Counted from the stretch's first letter, positions 1 to 9,926 are shown. The stretch: 64,000 bases of DNA from Chitinophagaceae bacterium (GCA_016721085.1 JADKJI010000009.1:119337-183336); one strand, 5' to 3'. Notes: generated by a model from the letters alone, not told the origin. Numbers and translations: made by a program.

Positions 1-1
1 G

Positions 2-574
2 TATCTGGGATTTCCCTTTTCTGTTTCGGAGACATTTCAACAAAGGAATACAAACAGCACAATTGCCGCTTCACTCGAAAGGGTTGAAGTAATACAGAAA
101 CTCTGTATCCAGCATTCAAAAGAGCTGGTTGTTTATATTTCAATGGGATTTGGCAACCCTTACGGTGATCCTTATTCTGAAAATATCGTTTTTGAATGGG
201 CCGATAAGCTGGCTGCCCTGGGAATAAAAACCATATCACTGGCCGATACTGTTGGAGTAGCACAGCCAGAACAAGTTCAGCGTATGACAGAAAAATTGGT
301 GAATTCATTACCCGATGTTGAAATTGGAGTTCATCTGCATTCTACTGCCACCAACCGAATTGCGAAATTATCAGCTGCCATTGATGCAGGATGCATTCGA
401 TTTGATGGAGCCTTGAAAGGGATTGGTGGTTGTCCAATGGCGAATGATGAATTAGTGGGGAATATGGACAGTGCCTGGATGATATCGTATTTTAAAGAAC
501 ATAAATATAAAATTGGATTAGATGAGGAAGCCCTTAAAAGGGCCCTTGTGTTGGCCGATGAAATTTTTACCTGA
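2..574 (+). CDS. Hydroxymethylglutaryl-CoA lyase, 3' part (5' end outside window)
   Basis: The reading frame is open from base 2, so the gene begins before the window. HMG-CoA lyase cleaves HMG-CoA to acetoacetate and acetyl-CoA in leucine and ketone-body metabolism. The fragment shows the hallmarks of the HMGL-like TIM-barrel family: SETFQQRNTN near the start, GFGNPYGDP, the metal-binding HLHST motif, and the glycine-rich KGIGGCPMA segment containing the catalytic cysteine. About 190 residues remain of a usual 280-300. The stop overlaps the start of the next gene (TGATG), so the two are probably cotranscribed. Another HMGL-like aldolase is possible, but the GCP signature favours HMG-CoA lyase. 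Confidence 0.88.
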   Translation, partial: YLGFPFSVSETFQQRNTNSTIAASLERVEVIQKLCIQHSKELVVYISMGFGNPYGDPYSENIVFEWADKLAALGIKTISLADTVGVAQPEQVQRMTEKLVNSLPDVEIGVHLHSTATNRIAKLSAAIDAGCIRFDGALKGIGGCPMANDELVGNMDSAWMISYFKEHKYKIGLDEEALKRALVLADEIFT

Positions 575-1047
575 TGAAGATTTGGTTTACGAAAAACAAC
601 AGTAAGCAATTCAGTATCCGCTATGAAAGGGATAATGGGAGCAGTACCTGGATGAAAGCAGATAGTTTTTTTATACGTCATGACCTGAGTCATTATGCTA
701 TTGAGAAAACACTTGGTTATAAGACAGCCTTCTTTGGAATGATCAATCATGGAATGGAGCCGATGGATTTTGAGGACAATGTGAAGAGAAAGCTCATTCC
801 CATTACTTCTGATGCTTGTTATGCCGAAAATATGGCAAACCTGTTCCTGCAGGAAATTGCACAAGAGCCGCTTGCAGATTTTAACGGAACGCTGAAAGAA
901 GCCTTTGTTCCAATAGGAGCTACTATTGAAGCACCTGTTTTGGAAGATGTACAGTTGACTGCTATAAGGAAATTATTACGTCAGCTTTGGTGGGAATGGG
1001 ATCTTTTACCTGTTGGCCAATCTATATTATTAACCATTGAATGTTGA
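574..1047 (+). CDS. Conserved small protein of unknown function
   Basis: A protein of 157 residues with no signal peptide or membrane segment and no family I can name. It has a charged N-terminal half (residues 1-80, with HDLSHYAIEKTLGYKTAFFG) and a C-terminal helix ending in LRQLWWEWDLLPVGQS. Its start overlaps the HMG-CoA lyase stop by one base, and its end overlaps the GSCFA gene start by 7 bases. It therefore sits inside a tight operon. The compact overlaps and normal codon use argue for a real gene. Confidence 0.7.
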   Translation: MKIWFTKNNSKQFSIRYERDNGSSTWMKADSFFIRHDLSHYAIEKTLGYKTAFFGMINHGMEPMDFEDNVKRKLIPITSDACYAENMANLFLQEIAQEPLADFNGTLKEAFVPIGATIEAPVLEDVQLTAIRKLLRQLWWEWDLLPVGQSILLTIEC

Positions 1048-2069
1048 TAGTGGAATTCCAGTTACCCATACAATTAACTTCTTTGCCTGATGCAATCAGG
1101 TATCCCGATAAATTGATGTTGACTGGTTCCTGCTTTACAGAACATATCGGGGATAAGTTAGGGGATATTAAGTTCGATATAGTACAGAATCCGCATGGGA
1201 TTCTATTCGACCCCTGGAGTGTTGCCCAATCATTGGTATCTTATATCCAATGTAAAGAGTATAAGGAAGAAGATCTGTTTTACTATAATGAACTATGGCA
1301 AAGCTGGTCGCATCACAGCCGGTTCTCGGGTATGGATAAAGGAGAGGTATTGCGGAATATAAATGAGTCTCAAAAAAAGGCCCATCAATTTCTGAAAGAA
1401 GCCAGGTGGCTGATCATAACACTAGGGTCTTCATTCTCTTATCGCCTTTCTGATTTGGCAGCTGAAGCTGGGGTTGGAAAGTCGGGATTTCCAGTGGCCA
1501 ATTGTCATAGAGCGCCCGCTAACTGGTTTAAGAAACACTTAATGACTATTGAGGAAACCAATTCTGTTTTGGATAACTGCCTTCACCAATTGTTTCAGTT
1601 TAATCCAAAACTTGAAATCATATTTACTATTAGCCCAGTGAGGCATGTTAGGGATGGTGTTATAGAGAATAACAGAAGTAAAGCAAGATTGATAGAGGTA
1701 GTACATCATCTTGTCAATAAATTCGGCAAGCTATATTATTTTCCTGCTTATGAATTAGTGATAGATGTACTCAGGGATTATCGTTTTTACGATGTTGATA
1801 TGGTGCATCCAAATTTCCCTGCCACTCGTTTTGTTATGGAGAAATTTATGCAACATTATGTTTCACCTGAGGCGAATCAATTGGCAGAAGAAATTCAGCA
1901 ATTAGTGACAGCAAGAAAACACAAGCCGTTTCAGGCAGCTACAGAAGCACATAAGAAATTCCTTGGAGTGCATGCTGAAAAGACGAAAGCTATATTGCAG
2001 AAATATCCTTTTTTGAATTTGCAGGAAGAGTTGGCTTATTTCTCCGCTAAAACGGGAGCCAATTCATAA
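1041..2069 (+). CDS. GSCFA domain-containing protein
   Basis: A 342-residue protein of the GSCFA family (PF08885), named for the motif visible here as GSCFTEHIG at residues 29-37. Other conserved blocks are FDIVQNPHGILFDPWS, WQSWSHHSRFSG, LGSSFSYRL and ISPVRHVRDG. The family resembles SGNH/GDSL hydrolases and is common in Bacteroidota, but no reaction is established. There is no signal peptide, so it is probably cytoplasmic. The start codon lies within the end of the previous gene. The 3' end overlaps the convergent kinase-like gene by 34 bp. Confidence 0.85.
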   Translation: MLIVEFQLPIQLTSLPDAIRYPDKLMLTGSCFTEHIGDKLGDIKFDIVQNPHGILFDPWSVAQSLVSYIQCKEYKEEDLFYYNELWQSWSHHSRFSGMDKGEVLRNINESQKKAHQFLKEARWLIITLGSSFSYRLSDLAAEAGVGKSGFPVANCHRAPANWFKKHLMTIEETNSVLDNCLHQLFQFNPKLEIIFTISPVRHVRDGVIENNRSKARLIEVVHHLVNKFGKLYYFPAYELVIDVLRDYRFYDVDMVHPNFPATRFVMEKFMQHYVSPEANQLAEEIQQLVTARKHKPFQAATEAHKKFLGVHAEKTKAILQKYPFLNLQEELAYFSAKTGANS

Positions 2070-3139
2070 TTATACCTTTTAACAAGGAAATTTTCTAATT
2101 GTTTCAGTAGTATCACCTGATTTTTTGCTCTGTCGAAATTCTGTTCAGGATAACTGATTCTATAATAACTATCATTATTGAGGTAGTCGGCCAGGAAACG
2201 AATGGCCTGCATATAGATCATGATAATGCCTGCATGGTGGATGTAGTTGAGCTCTTCAGTTGTTAAATGTCGGTCCATCACCTTAAGGTAGCCGGAAACG
2301 ATGGCTTCATAATATTCTCCTCTTATTTCGATATCGTCAAAATCGCAACTGGTTTCATCATGGCTGCAAGCCATAGAACGAACCATATCGCCGAGATCTG
2401 AAAAATAGTAACCTGGCATTACGGTATCAAAATCTACCGGACATATAACAGTTCCGGTTTCTTTTCTGAAGAGTACGTTGGCGATTTTGGCATCATGATG
2501 CATTACTCTTTTGAGGAATGCGCTTGGGGATTGAAGAAGGGTGTCGAAAAAATCGCGGTAATGGCTTCTTTCGGTGATCGCATCAATCAACCATCCTGCT
2601 TTTTCTTTTCTTTCAGCCCCAGGGTTCACTAATGAATCTTCAAATTGGTTAAAGCGAAAAGAGAGATTGTGAAAATCGGGTATTACTGTTTTTAGTAATT
2701 GTGTATCGAATGCTTCGAAAGCGGCATTGAAAGTTCCAAATGTTTCAGCAGTTGTAAATGCCTGCGCAGGTACATCTGCAATTAAAAAAGTTTGAGCATT
2801 TTCAATAAAATCGAATGCTCTCCAATAACGATTTCCTTTATCAAGAAATAAAGAAGAACCATCTTCTAAAAACAGAGGAGTAGGAAGTACTAACCCGGTA
2901 TTGTGAGATTGGGTATAGTTCCAGATATGGATATAGTTTTGTTGAACCTCTATAGGGTTCTTAAAAACGTTTTGGTTAATCTGTTGTAAGAGAAAGGCAT
3001 TGCGACCAGGCAGGCAAACCTTAAATGAGTTGTTTATCAATCCTCCTGCTACTGTAGAAACAATGGCATTCCCGTTACTGATGTTGTTGTCAGATAGGGT
3101 AAATGCTGATATGGCTTCCTGGTAAATGGGGCTAGTCAT
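2036..3139 (-). CDS. APH-family kinase, N-acetylhexosamine 1-kinase-like
   Basis: A 367-residue phosphotransferase of the aminoglycoside/choline-kinase fold. The catalytic loop is HHDAKIANVLF (Asp216, Asn221) and the metal-binding segment is DFDTVMPG (residues 236-243). The form 'DxDTVMPG' is typical of the NahK-type kinases that phosphorylate N-acetylhexosamines at C1. The N-terminal lobe has AGGLINNSFKV and FLLQQIN, the usual nucleotide-lobe pattern of this subgroup. The role is probably amino-sugar salvage; antibiotic resistance is unlikely. It faces the GSCFA gene convergently with a short overlap of the 3' ends. Confidence 0.75.
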   Translation of the reverse strand: MTSPIYQEAISAFTLSDNNISNGNAIVSTVAGGLINNSFKVCLPGRNAFLLQQINQNVFKNPIEVQQNYIHIWNYTQSHNTGLVLPTPLFLEDGSSLFLDKGNRYWRAFDFIENAQTFLIADVPAQAFTTAETFGTFNAAFEAFDTQLLKTVIPDFHNLSFRFNQFEDSLVNPGAERKEKAGWLIDAITERSHYRDFFDTLLQSPSAFLKRVMHHDAKIANVLFRKETGTVICPVDFDTVMPGYYFSDLGDMVRSMACSHDETSCDFDDIEIRGEYYEAIVSGYLKVMDRHLTTEELNYIHHAGIIMIYMQAIRFLADYLNNDSYYRISYPEQNFDRAKNQVILLKQLENFLVKRYNYELAPVLAEK

Positions 3140-3239
3140 GCTGGTAAGTAAAAATAGCCTATAGCTTGCTTAAAAAAAACTACAACCGTTTGCGTGAATT
3201 TAAAGATTTTTAATTCATTTTTTTGCACATTGATTCATA

Positions 3240-3855
3240 TCAATGAATTCTATCCCCTCTTATTTCCATTTCTTGCATTACGGTTGCTTCAAAGGCTAAC
3301 CATTCCTGCCATCGTTTTCTGACAACTTCTTTAGGTATATAAGTTTCAGCCAGTTCAATAAAAAAGGGTATAATGACCGGCTTCGCTTTCCATAAAACGA
3401 CGATAAAAATTTTTAAGGTATTCATCTTGCAGGCCTTCACTCAATCTTTTAAACCTTTCACAGCTTCTCGCTTCAATGAGTGCCATTGTTAGTAATTGAT
3501 CCAGTAGCCGTTCTTCTATAGCTCCCCCTTTTCTTTGAAAGGGAAGTAGGCGGTTTACGTATTCGTCTTTTCGTTGTTTACCTAGTTTCCAGCCTCTTTT
3601 ATGCATTTCATTCAGCACCATCCTGAAATGGCCCCATTCTTCTGTTACTATCGGTGCCAGCTCCTTAACCAGTTTTTCCCTTTCAGAATAACGTTGAATC
3701 AGGGAGATGCAGGTGGTTGCCGCCTTCTGTTCGCAATAAGCATGGTCGGTAAGTATCGCTTCCAGGCTAATGCTGCTAACCTGTGCCCAGCGAGGGTCGG
3801 TGGGTAGCTGGAGGCCGAGGATGTTTTTGACGTCGGTGGAGAGTTCGGGGGTCAT
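3240..3855 (-). CDS. miaE: tRNA-(ms2io6A)-hydroxylase MiaE, split by one frameshift
   Basis: A non-heme diiron hydroxylase that acts on the 2-methylthio-isopentenyl modification of A37 in tRNA. The first 166 residues carry the ferritin-like iron ligands in the segments CEQKA, TEEWGHF, EARSCERF and ESEAGHY. Translation then breaks at a run of six A (plus strand, 3359-3366). Removing one A restores ELAETYIPKEVVRKRWQEW and ends in RGDRIH, the expected C-terminus. The joined length of about 204 residues fits the family. I treat the break as a sequencing error. The start codon is at 3855. Confidence 0.88.
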
Positions 3856-4259
3856 GGAGTGCGAAAGTAAGAAAGTCGGGGGTTTGAATGTAGGAAAGTC
3901 TGGAGTCCGGGAGTCCGTGGGAAAGTTCGAAGAGACCGAGAAGTCCAGGAATCCGGAAGAAAATACAAATGCAAGTAGGGGAGTTAGGGAGAGTGGGAAG
4001 TTGGAAGGAGATTATTATTATTGTCACCATTACTGAGAGGCCTTTGAGACGCAGGGGGTTCAACTCCTGCGTCTCAGCGTCTGTACCCTACTCCGGCAAA
4101 CATAAACTCTAATCTTACTTTCCCTGACTCCCTAACTCCCTACTTGAATTCAAACTTTCTTCCGGACTCCCCGACAAAATTCCAGACTCTCCGCGACTTT
4201 TCCTCCTTCTTTCACCAAAAAAATCTACTTTTAATCGATATAAACACGAAATCAGCATT
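3856..4259. other. Intergenic region between divergent genes, repeat-rich
   Basis: This 404-base gap separates the divergent miaE and penicillin-acylase genes. Bases 3895-3975 consist of short G/A-rich repeats of the GAGTCCGG and GAAGTCCAGG type followed by AAATACAAATGCAAG. The same string type recurs at about 23130-23205. The mirror-image CT-rich form (CTCCCTAACTCCCTACTT) lies at 4120-4190. A GCAGG palindrome lies at 4045-4076. No convincing coding sequence is present; the open frames here are accidental. Confidence 0.6.
4045..4076. repeat. Palindromic intergenic repeat, short copy
   Basis: Perfect 11-bp arms (TGAGACGCAGG at 4045-4055, CCTGCGTCTCA at 4066-4076) enclose a 10-base loop. This is the shortest copy of the GCAGAGACGC family found repeatedly in this window, here between divergent genes. 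Confidence 0.7.
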
Positions 4260-6707
4260 ATGAGATTGCTTCCATTCGCAATAGCTTCAGTAGCTACAAT
4301 AGGGTTGGTACTTGCATTGAACAGACCCATCGGAAAGCTACCTTCTCCTGGTATCTTTTTCAGTCCGCAACAAGGCTTCTGGCAAAATGCAGAAGATGAG
4401 AGTGCTACTCAATCATTGAGCCTTAATTTCCCGGATTTAAAAGATAAAGTGGATGTTTATTTTGATGACCGCCTGGTACCGCATGTATTTGCACAGAATG
4501 AATATGATGCGTTTTTTGTACAAGGCTTCCTTCATGCCAAGTATCGTTTATGGCAGATGGAATTCCAGACGCATGCAGCAGGGGGTAGATTGACTGAATT
4601 ATTGGGGAAAGGAGACAATGGGATCATATTACAGGTGGATAGGCAGATGAGGCGATTAGGGATGGTATATGGAGCGAAGAAAGCCGTGATAGAAATGGAA
4701 AAGGATCCTGCTACAAAGAATACCTGTGATGCCTATACGGCTGGAGTTAATGCCTATATCGATGAACTGACAACTGCAAATCTTCCTTTAGAATATAAAT
4801 TACTTGGTTATCAGCCAGAGAAATGGAATAATCTTAAGACTGCTTTGTTCTTAAAGTACATGAGTCTTGATTTATCAGGTTCAGAAAACGATTTTGAATT
4901 TTCAAATGCTAGGGCGGTATTTGATGCCGTGGCTTTTGATAAGTTATATCCAATTACACAAGATTCACTTGATCCCATAGTTCCCAAAGGAACAATTTTC
5001 GATACCCCTGCTGTCAAAGTTAATATTCCGGCAATGGCCGATTCATTGTATAATGCATCAACTACGTCTGTTGCTATTGCTAGAACGAAGCCCGACAGGG
5101 ACAATGGTAGCAATAACTGGGCAGTTAGCGGAATGAAAACAAAGAGTGGCAGACCGATACTTTGTAATGATCCCCACTTGAGTTTGAATATGCCATCTCT
5201 TTGGTACGAGATGCAAATACATACGCCACAATTCAATGCTTATGGAGCTACTTTTCCAGGAGCACCGTGTATCATTATCGGATTCAATGACAGTTGCGCT
5301 TTCGGCTTTACCAATGCAATGAGGGATGTGAGGGATTATTATACAGTAGAGTTCAAGGATGATTCCAGAAAGGAATATAAGTTCAATGGGGAATGGAAGC
5401 CAACAAATCTTACAATAGATACATTTGTCGTTAAAGGGGGAGAAGTGATTTATGATACTGTTGCTTATACCGAAATAGGACCTGTTATGTATGATGCTTC
5501 CTTCACCGGTTTAGGGGCTCAACGCTCTGATGGGAAAAATTACGCAGTAAGATGGAAAGCACATGACCCAAGTAATGAGTTGAAATTATTCTATCAATTA
5601 GATCACGCAAAGAACTATGCTGATTATTACGATGCATTACAATACCTGACTTGTCCCGGACAGAACTGTTTGTTTGCCACAAAAAGTGGTGATATCGCTA
5701 TCTGGCAACAGGCAATTTTCCCTGCGAAGTGGAAACGTCAGGGTGACTTTATAATGCCCGGGTCTGACAGTACTTATTTCTGGCAGGGATATATTCCGAG
5801 AAATGAAAACCCGCATGTGGTGAATCCGGAAAGAGGTTTTGTTAGCAGTGCCAACCAGTTGCCTGTTGATACAACTTATCCTTATTATATAGGAGGACAT
5901 CATGATTTGTACAGGGGACGATTAATAAACAGATACCTGTCATCATTAAACGGCATTACTCCTGAGGATATGGAGCAATTGCAGAACCAGAATTATAATC
6001 TTTTTGCTGAAACGGCTGTTCCAGTATTGTTGAAGAATATTGATGAAAGCGGACTGAACAATGATGAAAAAAATTATCTCGGATTAGTAAAGCAATGGAA
6101 TCTGAGGAATGATCCACAGGAGAAAGGTCCGACCATTTTCAATTGCTGGTTTGATAGTTTGGAAGTGGCGGTATGGAATGATGAGTTGGCAAAAATAAAA
6201 GGGCCTTTGGATTATCCCGATCAATATACATTGATTGAAGCTTTATTGAAAGATTCTGCATTTTCTTTCATAGATAACATAACTACAACCGAGAAAGAGA
6301 CTTTGCAACAAGTAGTAACTACAGCTTTTAAGAAAGCGGTTCCTTCAATGGCGAAATTGGAAAAAGAGGGGAAAATAAACTGGACTGATTATAAGAATAG
6401 TGGGGTACAGCATTTATTACGTCTTTCCCCTTTCAGCAGGTTCAATCTTACCACTGGTGGTGGTACACATGTAATAAATGCCATAAAAAAATACCATGGA
6501 CCCAGTTGGAGAATGGTGGTGCAGTTGACGGATGAAACAGAAGCATATGGTATTTATCCAGGTGGACAGAGTGGAAATCCGGGAAGTAAGTATTATGATT
6601 CATTTGTTGATTCATGGGCATCCGGAAAATATTATCCTTTATGGGTGATGAAGAAAGAGGAAACAGGTGATAAGAGAGTGATGACAAAAATGATATTCAG
6701 TAAATAA
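4260..6707 (+). CDS. Penicillin acylase family protein (Ntn hydrolase)
   Basis: An 815-residue precursor of the penicillin amidase / acyl-homoserine-lactone acylase family, which hydrolyses amide bonds and self-processes into alpha and beta chains. The N-terminus has a hydrophobic segment (residues 2-20) for export to the periplasm or membrane anchoring. The alpha region contains VPHVFAQNEYDAFFVQGFLHAK and RLWQME. The expected autocleavage point is DNG|SNNWAV, making Ser284 the new N-terminal nucleophile of the beta chain. CNDPHL (302-307) and GFTNAMRDVRDYY follow, as in the family. The substrate cannot be deduced. The gene is complete and is followed after 30 bp by a small membrane protein gene. 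Confidence 0.9.
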   Translation: MRLLPFAIASVATIGLVLALNRPIGKLPSPGIFFSPQQGFWQNAEDESATQSLSLNFPDLKDKVDVYFDDRLVPHVFAQNEYDAFFVQGFLHAKYRLWQMEFQTHAAGGRLTELLGKGDNGIILQVDRQMRRLGMVYGAKKAVIEMEKDPATKNTCDAYTAGVNAYIDELTTANLPLEYKLLGYQPEKWNNLKTALFLKYMSLDLSGSENDFEFSNARAVFDAVAFDKLYPITQDSLDPIVPKGTIFDTPAVKVNIPAMADSLYNASTTSVAIARTKPDRDNGSNNWAVSGMKTKSGRPILCNDPHLSLNMPSLWYEMQIHTPQFNAYGATFPGAPCIIIGFNDSCAFGFTNAMRDVRDYYTVEFKDDSRKEYKFNGEWKPTNLTIDTFVVKGGEVIYDTVAYTEIGPVMYDASFTGLGAQRSDGKNYAVRWKAHDPSNELKLFYQLDHAKNYADYYDALQYLTCPGQNCLFATKSGDIAIWQQAIFPAKWKRQGDFIMPGSDSTYFWQGYIPRNENPHVVNPERGFVSSANQLPVDTTYPYYIGGHHDLYRGRLINRYLSSLNGITPEDMEQLQNQNYNLFAETAVPVLLKNIDESGLNNDEKNYLGLVKQWNLRNDPQEKGPTIFNCWFDSLEVAVWNDELAKIKGPLDYPDQYTLIEALLKDSAFSFIDNITTTEKETLQQVVTTAFKKAVPSMAKLEKEGKINWTDYKNSGVQHLLRLSPFSRFNLTTGGGTHVINAIKKYHGPSWRMVVQLTDETEAYGIYPGGQSGNPGSKYYDSFVDSWASGKYYPLWVMKKEETGDKRVMTKMIFSK

Positions 6708-6737
6708 AATTAGTAGCCTTTACAAACAGATAGTAGT

Positions 6738-7081
6738 ATGAAGATTATTATTGCTTGCGTACTTACGGCCCTTTTAGCTTTTGTACTTGGATTATTCCTT
6801 CCCTGGTGGAGTATTGCTATAGCTGCTTTTGGAGTGGCGGCATTGATTCCTCAGAAAGCGTTGAAAGCTTTTTTATCAGGCTTCCTGGGATTATTTATCC
6901 TTTGGGGTGGATTAGCCTGGTGGATAGATATGAATAATCAAGGCATTCTGTCAAAACGAATCGCTGAATTGATGCAGATACCGGAAAGCCATTTGTATTA
7001 GTGTTGGCTACGGGATTGATTGGTGGCTTAGTGGCGGGAGTGGCGGCTTTGAGTGGGAGTTTTTTGCGGCAGACGAAATAA
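6738..7081 (+). CDS. Small integral membrane protein, frameshifted near the 3' end
   Basis: The intact part is 87 residues with three hydrophobic helices (IIIACVLTALLAFVLGLF, IAIAAFGVAAL, FLSGFLGLFILWGGLAWW). A stop at 6999-7001 follows SHLY. Another frame continues directly with LVLATGLIGGLVAGVAALSGSFLRQTK and stops at 7079-7081, so a one-base indel near 6985-7000 is likely and the true protein is about 114 residues with four helices. I do not recognise a named family. It is probably cotranscribed with the acylase-family gene upstream. Confidence 0.6.
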
Positions 7082-7313
7082 GTGGGAAGTAATATGTTTA
7101 AGTAAGGTTTTATATTTTTTGTTTAGCGCGAAGGTTGTTCGAATTCTGAAGTGAAAAATTAGATATGGGGAACAATTATTAAACAGAACCCTTAAGCCCT
7201 TATAATTTCAAGAACTCCTTCCCTGGTACCACCCCTTCGTTAAAGTATTTTCAAAATACACAGGAAAGTGATACCTGTAACTTTTTAAAGGTATTTTCGT
7301 TGTACTTATAACT

Positions 7314-9848
7314 ATGATGAGAATACTACATCTGCTCTCTTTAATCGCCATTTCATTTTCTGCAAGCGCTGGTCGAATCAGTGGAATAGTTACTGATAAC
7401 AAGGGTAAGACTTTGCCTTTTGCTTCTATTTTGGTTAAAGGAACCAGTAAAGGCACTACAGCCAATAATGAGGGTAAATACTTTCTGGAACTGGATCCTG
7501 GTACATATACCATCTCTGCCCAATATGTAGGCTATGAAAGGGTAGAAAAGAAAGTAACTGTTTCTGATAAGGCAGTGGATTTAGATTTTCAACTTACATT
7601 ACAACAGCTTTCTTTGAAAGAAGTGGTAGTTAGACCTGGTGGTGAAGATCCCGCATATGAAATCATAAGGAATGCGATAAAGATGAGGAAGGGATATGAA
7701 AATCCATTGGACTCATTTACCTGCGAAGCATATATTAAGACATTAATAAAAACCAGAAAGCTTCCAAAGAAAATATTCGGTCAGAAGATTGATAGTGAAG
7801 ATAAGAAGGGGATGGGAGTAGACTCGGTAGGGAAGGGGATAATTTATTTATCGGAGTCACTCACAAAAGTGGCGTTTAAGAAGCCCAATAAAACCAAGCT
7901 GGAAGTTTTATCGGGGAGGGAGAGTGGTTCAAATGGCTTTGGTTTTAATTTTCCCACTTTCATCAATTTCTATAGCAATACAGTAAATGTTTTTGCTTCG
8001 CAATTAAATCCACGTGGATTTATATCACCTATTTCAGATGGCGCCATCCATTATTATAAGTATCAATACCTGGGTTCATTTTGGGAAGATGGGAAAGAGA
8101 TCAATCAGATTAAAGTGACTCCCAGAAGGAAGTATGAGCCTTTATTCTCTGGAACCATTGCAATAACTGAAGGTGATTGGAGAATTCATAGTCTGGAATT
8201 GACGTTGACAAAAGAATCACAGTTAGAAATTGTAGATACAGTTCGAATTCGCCAGATGCAAGTGCCCATAACTAATGAGGTTTGGAGAACCAAGGACCAA
8301 GTGGTTTATTTCACTTTCAATCAGTTCGGAATTGATGCCGTTGGTAATTTCCTCAACGTATATAACAAATACGAATTCAATCCAGCTTTCTCCAAACGCT
8401 ATTTCAATAACGTAGTGGTGAAGTATGATACGGCGGTTAATAAGAAGTCTAAGCAATATTGGGATTCGGTAAGACCTGTAGCATTAGAGCCGGAGGAAGT
8501 GAAAGATTATAAGATAAAAGATAGCGTTTTCCAGTTTCAGCGTGATTCTGTTTGGAGTAAGCGAAGTATCGATTCATTGAAGAAAAGACAGGGACATGTA
8601 AAGCCGATGCAAATACTCTGGTCTGGTTTTAACCGCTCCAATTTCAATCCAAAGAATCCATGGCGTTATTCATGGGATCCGCTTATAAAGAATCTTCAAT
8701 ACAATACTGTGGAAGGGCTGGTTATTAATGCGGGGGCTTCGTTTACAAAATCATTTGTAGCCAGCAAAAGAAGTTTAACTATAGCGCCACATTTGCGATA
8801 TGGAATCAGTAATGAACATTTCAATGCATGGGCATCCATCAACCTAAGCAAGCAGAACTTCACATGGGATAATGAGGGTGGTACTACAGGTCGTTCAACC
8901 TGGACATTGACTGGTGGGTCAAGGGTTAGTCAGTTTAACAAAGCGAATCCTATTACCCCATTCCTGAATAGTATTTACACTCTTTTATTCAAACAGAATT
9001 ACCTAAAGCTATATGAGAACCGGTTTGCTGAATTGCAATACCAGCACCGGTACGATAATGGACTTCGTATAAGTGGTTCGTTATTATATGAAGATAGATT
9101 GCCATTAGAAAATACGACTGATTTTTCATTCAATAAAAGCTCTTCAAAAGTCTTCACTCCGAACTACCCATTTGAAAAGCTGGATACACAATTTGTAAGG
9201 CATCAGGCATTGATAGCAGGGATTGATATACAGTTCCGTCCCGGTCAACGCTACATACAATTCCCAAGGAATAAGATGGCTTTTGGATCGAAGTATCCAA
9301 CCTTCGGATTCCAGTATTTACATGGTATCGATAAAGTTTTAGGCAGTGATGTGAATTTTGACAAATGGCGTTTATCTGTTTGGGATGATATGAACCTTAA
9401 ACTTAAGGGTACATTAAAGTACCGTTTTAGTATTGGAGGATTCATAAACAGGGATAAGGTATATATTCAGGATTACCAGCATTTCAACGGAAATCAGATA
9501 TTGTTTGCGAGTCAGTACACCAATAGTTTCCAATTAGCTCCATATTATGCGAATAGCACCACTGCTTCCTTTTATACAACGGCACATTTGGAGCATCACT
9601 TCAATGGGTTACTGACAAATAAGATTCCTTTGTTCAGGAAACTGAACTGGAACCTTGTAGGAGGAGGGAATGCCTTCTATGTAAACAAGTCGAATAATTA
9701 TGCTGAAGCCTTTGTAGGATTGGAGAATATCTTCAAGATTGCAAGGGTTGATTTTGTAGCTGCTTATCTGAATGGTAAATCGGCGCAAACGGGTATCCGG
9801 ATTGGTTTTGGCGGACTGTTAGGCAGCAGTATACGGGTTGGAAGATAA
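7314..9848 (+). CDS. DUF5686 / carboxypeptidase-regulatory-like outer-membrane protein
   Basis: An 844-residue exported protein. A signal peptide (ILHLLSLIAISFSASA) is followed by a carboxypeptidase-D regulatory-like beta-sandwich (residues 21-110: ISGIVTDNKGKTLPFASILVKGTSKGT). The remainder matches the DUF5686 pattern (AYEIIRNAIKMRKGYENPLDSF, YLSESLTKVAF, FINFYSNTVNVF) and ends in a predicted beta-barrel finishing with SSIRVGR. The family is confined to Bacteroidota and is thought to lie in the outer membrane; its function is unknown. The start may be Met1 or Met2. It stands alone between a 230-base gap and trhO. Confidence 0.82.
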   Translation: MMRILHLLSLIAISFSASAGRISGIVTDNKGKTLPFASILVKGTSKGTTANNEGKYFLELDPGTYTISAQYVGYERVEKKVTVSDKAVDLDFQLTLQQLSLKEVVVRPGGEDPAYEIIRNAIKMRKGYENPLDSFTCEAYIKTLIKTRKLPKKIFGQKIDSEDKKGMGVDSVGKGIIYLSESLTKVAFKKPNKTKLEVLSGRESGSNGFGFNFPTFINFYSNTVNVFASQLNPRGFISPISDGAIHYYKYQYLGSFWEDGKEINQIKVTPRRKYEPLFSGTIAITEGDWRIHSLELTLTKESQLEIVDTVRIRQMQVPITNEVWRTKDQVVYFTFNQFGIDAVGNFLNVYNKYEFNPAFSKRYFNNVVVKYDTAVNKKSKQYWDSVRPVALEPEEVKDYKIKDSVFQFQRDSVWSKRSIDSLKKRQGHVKPMQILWSGFNRSNFNPKNPWRYSWDPLIKNLQYNTVEGLVINAGASFTKSFVASKRSLTIAPHLRYGISNEHFNAWASINLSKQNFTWDNEGGTTGRSTWTLTGGSRVSQFNKANPITPFLNSIYTLLFKQNYLKLYENRFAELQYQHRYDNGLRISGSLLYEDRLPLENTTDFSFNKSSSKVFTPNYPFEKLDTQFVRHQALIAGIDIQFRPGQRYIQFPRNKMAFGSKYPTFGFQYLHGIDKVLGSDVNFDKWRLSVWDDMNLKLKGTLKYRFSIGGFINRDKVYIQDYQHFNGNQILFASQYTNSFQLAPYYANSTTASFYTTAHLEHHFNGLLTNKIPLFRKLNWNLVGGGNAFYVNKSNNYAEAFVGLENIFKIARVDFVAAYLNGKSAQTGIRIGFGGLLGSSIRVGR

Positions 9849-9852
9849 AATG

Positions 9853-9860
9853 TATCTTTG
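9853..9860 (+). promoter_or_regulatory. Candidate Bacteroidota -7 element before trhO
   Basis: TATCTTTG matches the TAnnTTTG -7 box of Bacteroidota sigma factor promoters and lies about 67 bases before the ATG chosen for trhO. No clear TTTG -33 box is seen at the usual 17-23 base spacing, so this is a partial match. Confidence 0.35.
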
Positions 9861-9926
9861 CAACGCTTTACGAATTTTGCCCAACCTGCAATTGGGATTC
9901 TGAAAGCAGAATTAAAATTCAGACAC

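Noticed and set aside
3770..4063. Overlapping open frames on both strands between miaE and the acylase gene
   Set aside because: They translate simple GAGTCCGG-type repeats and a palindrome; no signal peptide, family or start context supports them.
4120..4250. Promoter for the acylase-family gene
   Set aside because: TACTTTTA near 4226 is only a partial -7 match and no TTTG box is placed correctly.
9858..9926. Upstream TTG start for trhO
   Set aside because: It overlaps the TATCTTTG promoter-like box and adds residues not found in the family; the ATG at 9927 gives the conserved N-terminus.
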